Part shown: positions 26,411-34,242 of the stretch, in pieces
Numbering within the stretch: position 1 is the stretch's first letter
Layout: each line of letters begins with the position of its first letter
Origin: UBA8941 sp963780545
Lineage (GTDB): Archaea; Thermoproteota; Bathyarchaeia; TCS64
Direction: 5' to 3'
Assembly (NCBI GenBank): GCA_963780545.1
Contig: CAWACK010000024.1
Coordinates: forward strand, 17,445 to 81,444
DNA length: 64,000 bases
Notes under the pieces: generated by a model
What the model was told of the DNA's origin: nothing
Databases searched by the model: none
The model's input: the letters and a program-made list of their open reading frames with translations, nothing else
Made by a program: the position numbers and the translations under genes

Positions 26411-27622
26411 TCAGGTCTTTGGGCGAATGCTCCCATAAGTCTCCTTTGTGAAGATGACAATAACAACTATAGTGAATAAACTAAGCCCGAGGCTTATTAT
26501 GTTGGGCATAAAGTAGCTTCCAGTAACGTCCACCAGGCTACCGTAAACTGGGGCAAGAAGGCTTGAGAGAATGATGCTCGTCCCATTCATCAGCCCCAAT
26601 CCAATCCCAGTCTTCCCCGCGGGGAGCACCTCTCCACCCATACTGAAGAAGAGAACCCAGATGCTTCCACATAGGCACATTGCGCCCCATATTCCGGCGT
26701 AGACAGCCAAGTTGAGGCCCACTGGAGCGAAGATCATTACACCAAAGAGTATGCAGTTGGAGGTGGTAAAGATGATAACGGGGAGCCTTCTGCTTCTCAA
26801 CCTATCGCTGATTACGCCAACGGATATGCAGCCTATAAAGCCAGCGACGGTCCCAAAGCTACTGACAACGCCTGCTTCGACGTATGTGAGTCCCTTCGTA
26901 CTGATGAGGAACGGATTAATCCAGTTGTTGAGGATACCATTGAAATCCAATAACACATAGATTAAAAGAATCATTAAGAAACGTCTGTCCACGATAGTCT
27001 CTCTGAAAGACTGGAGAATGCCTCGACGCGACTTCTTTGGAGAAGTAATATCCGCTGAGCCGTCCCTAAGATATAAATAATTCGTCCCCCAGTTGAGGAA
27101 TAGCACCCCCATAATCACAAGGTACAGAACCCTCCAGTTCCCAAGGTAAGTCTCCGCGAGGGGAAATCCCATGTAACAGGTGAATGCTCCTACACCACTT
27201 GCTGCGCTGAGTATGCCTATGGCTGTCGCTTTCCTCTCCGGTGGGAACCAGCGAGTAATTATGGTGACCGCGTTGATGTAGAAGACGCTTGTCCCGATCC
27301 CCATGATGAATTGGGCCAAGAAGATTAACTCGTACCGGTAGCTAAGCCAGAAGAGTAGGCTTCCTATGCAGGTGAGTGCTGTAAACCCCAGTATAGCTTT
27401 GCGGGGTCCCATAACATCTGTGAGTACACCAGAAGGAAACTGCATGACGCCGTATATGAGGTAGAAGGCTGTGATTAGGAGACCCATCTCGCCGAGACTG
27501 ATTCCCATCTCCCGTATGAGCAGGGGTGATAGGGCGGAGGCTGAGTTACGGAGGAAGTTCTCTACAAAGTATGATACACAGAGCGTGGCAAGTATGAGAA
27601 CTGCTTGCTTTGGCTTCTCCAA
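26411..27622 (-). CDS. MFS transporter
   Basis: A 403-residue 12-helix protein with motif A (PSGVLTDVMGPRKAILG) and a second copy (GVISDRLRSRRLPV). The N-terminus (LILATLCVSYFVENFLRNSA) and the motifs resemble organic-anion symporters. Its place beside the PrpF/lyase/PrpD set suggests uptake of the carboxylic acid that those enzymes break down. This link is inference from position. Confidence 0.9.
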   Translation of the reverse strand: MEKPKQAVLILATLCVSYFVENFLRNSASALSPLLIREMGISLGEMGLLITAFYLIYGVMQFPSGVLTDVMGPRKAILGFTALTCIGSLLFWLSYRYELIFLAQFIMGIGTSVFYINAVTIITRWFPPERKATAIGILSAASGVGAFTCYMGFPLAETYLGNWRVLYLVIMGVLFLNWGTNYLYLRDGSADITSPKKSRRGILQSFRETIVDRRFLMILLIYVLLDFNGILNNWINPFLISTKGLTYVEAGVVSSFGTVAGFIGCISVGVISDRLRSRRLPVIIFTTSNCILFGVMIFAPVGLNLAVYAGIWGAMCLCGSIWVLFFSMGGEVLPAGKTGIGLGLMNGTSIILSSLLAPVYGSLVDVTGSYFMPNIISLGLSLFTIVVIVIFTKETYGSIRPKT

Positions 27623-27929
27623 GAGATCACTTAGGCTCGATAGACGTGTCGGTTTGTCTTTTAAAATTAGTGTATTTCAAGCGTGATTGACCTGAGGGAG
27701 GCACAGGGTGAGGTATCGTGAAGAATATTCGAGAACATTAATAACTGGTTAAGATCTTCTCTTCCACTTATCGAATGCGCCACTACCATGTCTTGCTCGC
27801 GAAAATAGGGCACGTTAATTCATAAATTAACCATAATCTATGTCAGTAATATTAATCCATAGAACTTTAATATTCACACACGTAGCGAATCCATATCTCT
27901 TAAAAACAAAAAAATGGCCATGAAGAGAC
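27623..27929. other. Promoter gap
   Basis: No gene was recognised in 307 bp. A TATA-like TTAAAAAC at about 27900 lies about 28 bp before the ATG of the small zinc protein, which would therefore be leaderless. Confidence 0.35.
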
Positions 27930-28106
27930 ATGGAAAAATCTGGCATGGCCAAAAAGGAGCTCCATAGATGCGTCCACTGCCATAAAACACTCAATAACTT
28001 CATAGCCTATATCCCGGGCGAAGGCGAGTCATGCCTCAGATGCTTTACGGAATATGCTCAGAGTAAGGAAGTTTTGGCAATAACGTCCCTAGAGACTAAG
28101 AAATAA
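27930..28106 (+). CDS. Small CxxC-CxxC zinc-finger protein
   Basis: A 58-residue protein from ATG 27930 to TAA 28106. Residues 14-17 (CVHC) and about 37-40 (CLRC) form a four-Cys zinc site: KELHRCVHCHKTLNNFIAYI, then ESCLRCFTEYAQSKEVLA. Such single-zinc microproteins are common in archaea and often bind nucleic acid or protein. A TATA-like box at the right distance supports expression. Confidence 0.65.
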   Translation: MEKSGMAKKELHRCVHCHKTLNNFIAYIPGEGESCLRCFTEYAQSKEVLAITSLETKK

Positions 28107-28332
28107 ACAATCTTCATGCACGCTCGTTTTTTCCTCGATCACATCTTAAGGTCTTTATACGAAACGAAAACTTGAGAAGGCGTAAGGATCATCGCCTTCT
28201 ACTAATCACGATTGATGCATTGAATCTATTACACCCATTTATCGACGTAATGCCTTATCTAAACTCCCTCAATCTAGGCGAATTTTCCTGTGCTCCGAGT
28301 TTCATCCGCATTTTCCCATATCTGGCAACTTA

Positions 28333-28936
28333 AAGAATACTTGGAGAGAGTAAACAAATTAAAATCGCGTGCAGCATTTTCGCAGAGAGACGCCAAAGGT
28401 GTCAGAGATTTAAGGTTCATCTCGATACAATTAACGTATGTCCACACACGTGTCAAGCGACTCTGCGAAGGAGAAGAGCTAGGAAAAAGCCAGATGACAT
28501 AATAGACAGAAACAAAACCGACCAGACCGTAAAATCCGAGACGAGCTACTTCCTAAGCAAAGACTTCAAAAACCTCTACGGCCAAAAGCTGAAGAAAGAC
28601 GAGATAACGTCGGCGCTATACGACCGACTTCTCAAGAAGCTGAACGAGAGCTACGGCGCAGCCGTGGCGAACAACGGCTACCCTCCGCTCACGAGGGAGT
28701 ACATGAGCCGCATGTTGATGTCGAAGAAGACTGGGGAAACGGTCGGCGACTACGTGGGTGCGACGATGAATACTCAGTATGGTAGGTTGGAGAGGCTGGA
28801 GAAGGAGAGGGCGGGTATGACTGATGAGATGAGGGTTCGTGTGGATCAGGCGAAGATGGCGGAGCAGTCGGCGCAGGTTCGTCAGGAGAAGAGGCGTGAC
28901 CGGGTTAACCCGAAGGGGGGAAGGGGAGCAGTCTGA
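28333..28936 (+). pseudogene. 5'-less open frame of unknown function (C-terminal part may be translated from GTG 28664)
   Basis: One frame stays open for about 200 codons from 28333 to TGA 28936, yet has no ATG, GTG or TTG until GTG 28664. The part from about 28510 reads like conserved protein: KTDQTVKSETSYFLSKDFKN, LYGQKLKKDEITSALYDRLL, then NNGYPPLTREYMSRMLMSKK and GDYVGATMNTQYGRLERLEK, ending in a basic tail (QEKRRDRVNPKGG). No family was recognised. Codon third positions go from C/A-rich at the 5' end to G/T-rich at the 3' end. It may be a gene whose 5' end was lost, perhaps of element origin. Confidence 0.45.
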
Positions 28937-29355
28937 GGGGCTTTTGAATCTGCGGTCAGCGCGTGGTTTAGAAGCTTCAAATTAGATAGAGAAGTTCAGG
29001 TTTGATACTATCGAGAGTTTTACCGGGAAAACGGGTGATCTTTCAACGGCCTTGAAGAGTCAATAATCGTGTGCATTTAGTTACGATGCTGGATATGGGT
29101 GATTCCTTGGGTGAATTATTATCCATCAATCGGTGTCTTCGATTCGAACATACTTCTAAAAAAAGATCTTTACTCATCCTTTATACATCTTCTCGAACTA
29201 AATGAACTCGTTTTAGACTCGTTTTCCTAGAAAAGTTATCTTAACAGAGATGAGCGCTAGAGTGCTCGATCCCCGTGAATGAACTCTTACATAAAATGCG
29301 CGCGTGTTTAAATTCAAGGAATATTTAGGCAACATAGATAGATTTCTTGACCCTT
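28937..29355. other. Gap before the alcohol dehydrogenase gene
   Basis: No gene was recognised. ATGCGCGCGTGT (29296-29307) is followed by a TATA-like TTTAAATT at about 29306-29313. The latter is spaced for a transcript start near 29338, just before the dehydrogenase gene. Confidence 0.4.
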
Positions 29356-30360
29356 ATGAGAGCAATTCAAGTTAGAGCGCCTGGATCCGACTTTGAGCTG
29401 GTTCAAAAGGAAATCCCTGAACCAAAAGAACACGAAGTTCTCCTAAAAGTGGAAGCCTGTGGCATCTGTCACGGCGACGCCATCGTCAAGCAGGGATATT
29501 TCCCTGGTCTACAATATCCACGAACGCCCGGTCATGAGGTTGTTGGAACAATTGCCAAGTTGGGTTCAGAATCGCGATATTGGAAACTTGGGCAAAGAGT
29601 TGGGGTTGGCTGGCGTGGAGGGCACTGTAATAAATGCAATTCGTGCCTAAAAGGCGATTACTGGGCTTGTGAAAGCCCCTTGGCTACTGGCATTTCAATC
29701 GACGGCGGATATGCCGAGTACATGGTTGCCCGCATGGAAGTACTAACTGCTATTCCGGATGAAATATCATCGGCGGAGGCCGCGCCTCTGCTCTGTGCAG
29801 GTGCAACAACGCTAGGCGCTTTGAAAAGCAGCTCAGCCAAAGGCGGAGACCTAATAGCGATTCATGGTTTTGGTGGTCTAGGTCACTTGGCTCTTCAGTT
29901 TGCTGTCAGGCTTGGCCTTAAGCCCGTAGTCATTTCACGGGGCAAGGAAAAGGAAGAGTTAGCGCGTAAACTGGGCGCTAAAATTTACATAGACTCAAAC
30001 ACAGCCAACGCCGCGAATGAGCTGATGAAGCTTGGCGGTGCCCGTGTCATCATTTGCACAGCGCCGAACAGTAAAGCCATCGGAGAACTAGTCGGAGGGT
30101 TGGCCCGCAACGGGCAACTTATAATCATAACCTACGTTGACGAACCCATCGAGATTTCGCCAAGCCAACTCATGAGGGGAGTACGATCCGTCGCTGGCTG
30201 GGTTGGAGGAAACGCCACTGATACGCTGAATTTTAGCGTTCACACACACGTTCTCCCAATGGTGGAGGTTTTCCCTCTGGAGCAAGCTGCTTTAGCATTC
30301 GAACGTATGATGTCTGCTAAGGTTCATTTCCGAGCAGTCTTGAAAATAGGAGAGGCTTGA
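29356..30360 (+). CDS. Zinc-dependent alcohol dehydrogenase family protein
   Basis: A medium-chain dehydrogenase of about 334 residues. It starts at ATG 29356 (MRAIQVRAPG) rather than TTG 29347. Catalytic zinc ligands lie in EACGICHGD and PGHEVVG. The four structural Cys lie in GGHCNKCNSCLKGDYWACES. The NAD(P) loop is IHGFGGLGHLALQFA. It oxidises or reduces alcohols/aldehydes with NAD(P). One base separates it from the nitroreductase gene, so the two are co-transcribed. Confidence 0.92.
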   Translation: MRAIQVRAPGSDFELVQKEIPEPKEHEVLLKVEACGICHGDAIVKQGYFPGLQYPRTPGHEVVGTIAKLGSESRYWKLGQRVGVGWRGGHCNKCNSCLKGDYWACESPLATGISIDGGYAEYMVARMEVLTAIPDEISSAEAAPLLCAGATTLGALKSSSAKGGDLIAIHGFGGLGHLALQFAVRLGLKPVVISRGKEKEELARKLGAKIYIDSNTANAANELMKLGGARVIICTAPNSKAIGELVGGLARNGQLIIITYVDEPIEISPSQLMRGVRSVAGWVGGNATDTLNFSVHTHVLPMVEVFPLEQAALAFERMMSAKVHFRAVLKIGEA

Positions 30361-30361
30361 A

Positions 30362-31075
30362 ATGAGCGAAATACTTAATATCCTTAAGGAAAGGCAATCT
30401 GAAAGGGTCCCATTCGATCCGAATCATCCTGTGTCAAAAGAAAACCTGGAGCAGATCCTAGAAGCTGGGAGTTGGGCACCAACCGCGCATAACATGCAGA
30501 ACTTCGATATCGTAGCAGTTGACAAAAAAGAGGTTCTGGAGAAAATAGGAAATATCAGATCCTGTATTTCAGAGGTGTTCCTGCGCGAGAACTATGAACA
30601 GCTCTCATTCTCAAAAGAGGAGTTGCTGAGAAAGAAAACAGGAATCTTGGGTACAATGTTTCCTCCATCTTGGGTAGACCCCTCGAAAATAGTGGAAACA
30701 GTCCGAGAAAGCTCACCTATGCCACTGACCCAATCCATCAGAGGCAGCCCACTGCTCCTGATAGTGGTCTATAATCCCCTAAAGAGGGCTCCTGCTTCTG
30801 AAGGTGATGTCTTGGGTTTCATGAGTCTCGGATGTGTTATGCAGAACATGTGGCTTATGGCGTATTCTCTGGGTATTAGCCTACAGGTTTTAAGCACATT
30901 CGCCGCGCCGCTCATAGAAAAAGAAGTAAAAAAAATTCTCGACATTCCTGAACCTCTAAAGATTGCCTATGCTTGTCGCTTAGGATACCCTGCAGGTGCA
31001 ACAAAATACCTGAGAGTACGCCGCGACATAGAAGATTTCACTCACCACAACAGGTTCGGAAACAAGGACACATGA
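30362..31075 (+). CDS. Nitroreductase family protein
   Basis: A 237-residue FMN-dependent protein. It has LNILKERQSERVPF (arginine/serine-rich FMN phosphate region), EAGSWAPTAHNMQNFDIVAV, then SLGCVMQNMWLMAYSLGISL and a C-terminal ACRLGYPAG. This is the NfsB/BluB-like fold. It follows the alcohol dehydrogenase by one base, so the two may act on the same compound. Confidence 0.88.
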   Translation: MSEILNILKERQSERVPFDPNHPVSKENLEQILEAGSWAPTAHNMQNFDIVAVDKKEVLEKIGNIRSCISEVFLRENYEQLSFSKEELLRKKTGILGTMFPPSWVDPSKIVETVRESSPMPLTQSIRGSPLLLIVVYNPLKRAPASEGDVLGFMSLGCVMQNMWLMAYSLGISLQVLSTFAAPLIEKEVKKILDIPEPLKIAYACRLGYPAGATKYLRVRRDIEDFTHHNRFGNKDT

Positions 31076-31153
31076 AAAGCAGTAGAGCGCCAACTCAATG
31101 TCTAGCTCTCTAAGAGATCTACACCGTTCACGCAATAAAGGTTCAAAATAACC

Positions 31154-31525
31154 CTAAGCTGTTTTATTACCTGATTCTCGTAGGTCACGAAGCATCTGGT
31201 CGAACTGCTCCTTCGAGATCTCACCACGTGCGTACCTCTGCCTGAGTATCTCCTCGGCGTCAAAATTGCTCCACCGATAACCAGTTTGACGGCCCCTCGA
31301 GCCCCAAAACGCGAACCTAACAACCATAAATGCCAAAATGAAGAGGAACACGACCCCGAATAAGCCAAGCCCAAATCCCCCAAACCCAACCAACGGCATC
31401 CCATAACCATACCTGTAGAAGAGCCCGAATCTCAAGAAAGAGACCACGAACAATAACAAACCAAAGATAAGAATCAGCACCCCGAACCCAATAAAGGCCC
31501 ACCTCAATGGATGAGGTCTATACAT
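31154..31525 (-). CDS. SHOCT-domain membrane protein
   Basis: A 123-residue protein. Two helices (FIGFGVLILIFGLLLFVVSF and FGVVFLFILAFMVVRFAFW) flank a Gly/Phe/Tyr-rich segment. The C-terminus carries the SHOCT motif EEILRQRYARGEISKEQFDQ. SHOCT tails are oligomerisation motifs on many small membrane proteins. Function unknown. Confidence 0.82.
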   Translation of the reverse strand: MYRPHPLRWAFIGFGVLILIFGLLLFVVSFLRFGLFYRYGYGMPLVGFGGFGLGLFGVVFLFILAFMVVRFAFWGSRGRQTGYRWSNFDAEEILRQRYARGEISKEQFDQMLRDLRESGNKTA

Positions 31526-31701
31526 ACTCGTTCTAACTCGCTTGGAGACTCCGACCTATAAACTATGGTTAAAATACGCTGAAAAAGGAACCCGCCAGCA
31601 AGATCAACACCGCATACTTGGTAAACACAATATCTCCACTCCCGAACACGCGAATTTCTAGCTAACTCTTATATGTACTTCCGTAAATGAGGTGAAACAA
31701 T

Positions 31702-32483
31702 TTGTTAGACGCTATTCTCATCCTAAAGGTCGCAATAGTCCCAGTACTGATCTTGGGCACAAGCTTCGCCGGTATCCGCTGGGGACACACAGTCAGCGGA
31801 TGGCTCGTAGGCTGCCTCTCACCTCCGCACCGGTTATCTTCATCCTTTCCCTCGAACAGGGAGTTACCTTCGCTTCAATATCGGCTGAGGGTACAATCCT
31901 CGGCCTAGTCTCTTTATCGGCTTTCTCCTTAGCCTACAGCTGGTTATCGCTTCGCCTGAGAATCAGCTGGATCTATTCGCTATTACTCTGCTGGTGTATT
32001 TTCTTCTTATCATCCTTAATTTTAGAGAATTTCTCTGCAACCCTTTCAGCCTCATTTGTTGGCGTAGTTGCCTGGTTACTTATTGTTGCAAAGATCTTTC
32101 CAAAGTCAGGTAACCCTACTGAACGAGCCACATCGATGGGTGTTGGATGGGATATCCCAGTGCGCATGATAGCCGCGACGTTACTAGTTCTAATAATCAC
32201 CGAGGTCGCTCCATCACTGGGTTCAAAACTAAGTGGCCTATTAACCCCCTTCCCAGTATACACGAGTATCCTAGCTGCGTCTATACAACGCAGAAATGGA
32301 GCAGCCTCGGCGGTTCAGTTTGTACGTGGGGCGACTATTGGCCTCTTCACGCCAGCCGTCTTCTTTTTAATAGTTGGTTCCCTGATCGAGGGGTGGGGTG
32401 TTGTCGTGTCATTCGTGTTGGCCACCGTGGCATCAATCATTATCCACTGGTTTCTACTCGGAATTCTTAGTAAATCGAGTTAG
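31702..32483 (+). pseudogene. Polytopic membrane protein of unknown function, frameshifted near its N-terminus
   Basis: The TTG start at 31702 follows AGGTGA and gives MLDAILILKVAIVPVLILGT, then SFAGIRWGHTVSGWLVG. At about 31809-31812 one base is missing: the frame that continues into LPLTSAPVIFILSLEQGVTF and on through six or seven helices is the next one. The long frame on its own (from 31692) starts with a polar artefact, not a membrane N-terminus. The body has SAEGTILGLVSLSAFSLAYS and PVYTSILAASIQRRNGAASA. No family was recognised. Confidence 0.6.
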
Positions 32484-32556
32484 GGTTTTTTTAATTTATT
32501 GAATGCGTGCTCTTGAGTTTATAGTCTAAAATACCGTGGAATGTTAGATGACTAAC

Positions 32557-32569
32557 ATGCGCGCACATA
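32557..32569. repeat. Alternating CG tract
   Basis: ATGCGCGCACATA lies in the gap between two tandem membrane-protein genes, 74 bp after a stop. Confidence 0.4.
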
Positions 32570-32609
32570 CCTCATGAATTTTTAAAGATGTTGCCTCATG
32601 GGTTAACTG

Positions 32610-33428
32610 GTGTACAATCTGGGCGATACTAAGAACTCCGTTTGGCGTATCCTAATCGTGTTTCTATTGCTAGCATCTATGATTCTAGTAAGCGTATTTT
32701 TGTTCGATGAACTAGTAGCCCCTAAAATTATTCCAAATTTATTATTCCTACAGACTCTGAGAGTCATAATAGTTCTAGCGACAATGGCTATCGCGGTATT
32801 CATAGTAAGGAGAGTAAAGAAACTCATCTTCGGAAAGAGGACAAACGCCGCAAATTTCTTCGAGTTTGCAATGATGGCGCTAATCTTTATCTTGTCAGCG
32901 TTCCAGCTGCTGCACATCTTCCACGTTGACACGAATACGTTGTTAATCAGCGGAGGCATTATCTCGATCACTGTGGGACTTATTGTATCAACATTTGTGG
33001 GCGATACCCTCGCGGGTATGCTGGTATTCCTCTTAAACCTTTACCACGTAGGAGACATGGTCCTCGTCAACAACATACCATGCAAAGTGGAGGAGATGAG
33101 CGCCCTCGTGACGAGGTTTAGAAACGCAGCCGGAGGAATGCTCTCAGTGCCTAACACAGCGATCTCACAGGGAGGCGTCATAGTCACACGATTCCCCGAT
33201 CAACAAGATGGATCCACTTTAAACAGACTACCCTACGTCAAGGGTGACCGTATCTACACAACGTACATGAACGCTGAGGGAGTCGTTGAGGAACTTGACT
33301 CGATCCACACTCTAATAAAACTCGACTCAGGGATGGAGCTATCCTTCCTAAACAATAGCGTACTCATGGGTTCCATCGCAGTCGCAAGAATCGTGATAGA
33401 TAAAAATCCAGAGAAAAAAACAAGTTAA
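32610..33428 (+). CDS. MscS-like mechanosensitive channel family protein
   Basis: A 272-residue protein with GTG start. Four hydrophobic helices come first, then the MscS pore/beta hallmark: IISITVGLIVSTFVGDTLAG, followed by VFLLNLYHVGDMVLVNNIPC, VEEMSALVTRFRNAAGGMLS and VPNTAIS. The C-terminal alpha/beta vestibule is short. It would release solutes on hypo-osmotic shock. Confidence 0.8.
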   Translation: MYNLGDTKNSVWRILIVFLLLASMILVSVFLFDELVAPKIIPNLLFLQTLRVIIVLATMAIAVFIVRRVKKLIFGKRTNAANFFEFAMMALIFILSAFQLLHIFHVDTNTLLISGGIISITVGLIVSTFVGDTLAGMLVFLLNLYHVGDMVLVNNIPCKVEEMSALVTRFRNAAGGMLSVPNTAISQGGVIVTRFPDQQDGSTLNRLPYVKGDRIYTTYMNAEGVVEELDSIHTLIKLDSGMELSFLNNSVLMGSIAVARIVIDKNPEKKTS

Positions 33429-33731
33429 TACCCTATTTCGAAGCACACGCGCACGTTAAAGTTTCATGCGTGCGACAGAATAATTGAATTATGCTATTCA
33501 ATCCGTAAATTCAAACCCTATCTCCTACCAACAGAACTTATTGAGCAAATCATAAAAGTCTACTAATTTCTTACATGTGTGTAGTCTCATCAATATGAAA
33601 AGTAGCTGAACGCGAACCCGATAGATCCATTTTCTATCTTTAATGTTTATGCAAATAAACCAAAACCCTACGGAGAATGAAAAGCGTGAAAATGCGCCAA
33701 TAATATGTAAGCCAGGGGAGGGTTAAAGTGG
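33429..33731. other. Gap with CG tracts
   Basis: The 303-bp gap holds GCACACGCGCACGT (33443-33456), 15 bp after the MscS stop, and ATGCGTGCG (33466-33474). Nothing coding was recognised. Confidence 0.4.
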
Positions 33732-34064
33732 ATGGATTTTCACAATCTAAGTATGTTCGAATGTGGTGTTTGCGGAGAACACGTGGAAAAGCTTTATGTG
33801 TGCAGGAACTGCGGCGTAAAGTTCTGCGAAGAAGATGGCTCACCCGAAAAGAACCTTTGCATAAACTGTTCAGAGATAGACAAGGAAAATCTTGAAGGAG
33901 AACATGAGGAGGAACGCGAGAAAGAACACGAAGAGGAAGAATCAGAAAAAGAAGAGGAAGAGAACCGGGAGGATGATAGAGAAGATAAGGAGGAATGGGA
34001 AAAAGAGGAAGAGTATTCAGTAGAGTCTCCTGAAGAAAAGGAAGAAGGCGAAGACGAAAACTAA
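33732..34064 (+). CDS. Zinc-ribbon protein with long acidic tail
   Basis: A 110-residue protein. Residues about 10-48 hold Cys pairs CGVCGEHV, YVCRNCGVKFCEEDG and LCINC, a treble-clef or ribbon zinc site. The remaining 60 residues are almost all Glu/Lys/Asp (EEEREKEHEEEESEKEEE) and form a charged helix or disordered tail. It may bind a basic partner. Function unknown. Confidence 0.7.
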   Translation: MDFHNLSMFECGVCGEHVEKLYVCRNCGVKFCEEDGSPEKNLCINCSEIDKENLEGEHEEEREKEHEEEESEKEEEENREDDREDKEEWEKEEEYSVESPEEKEEGEDEN

Positions 34065-34107
34065 AAGATTATAGACATTAATTAACGAGGGAGAAGTCGC
34101 TGCTCTC

Positions 34108-34239
34108 TTGAAGGATTTGGGTTTTAATCGCTGGCGGATCCATATTGCCCAAAAAAAGGTCAGATCTGACCATGAAGGCGACGAAGCCCCACACGTCAAA
34201 TGTGTTGATAGCATCCTGGAAGTAACAATGGTTTATTAG
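34108..34239 (+). CDS. Small hypothetical protein upstream of glucan phosphorylase
   Basis: A 43-residue frame from TTG 34108 to TAG 34239. The open frame can be read further upstream to about 34078 but has no normal start there. It reads MKDLGFNRWRIHIAQKKVRS, then DEAPHVKCVDSILEVTMVY. Composition is protein-like, and the stop lies 3 bp before the phosphorylase ATG, so translational coupling is possible. No family was recognised; it may also be the tail of a lost gene. Confidence 0.4.
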   Translation: MKDLGFNRWRIHIAQKKVRSDHEGDEAPHVKCVDSILEVTMVY

Positions 34240-34242
34240 CGC

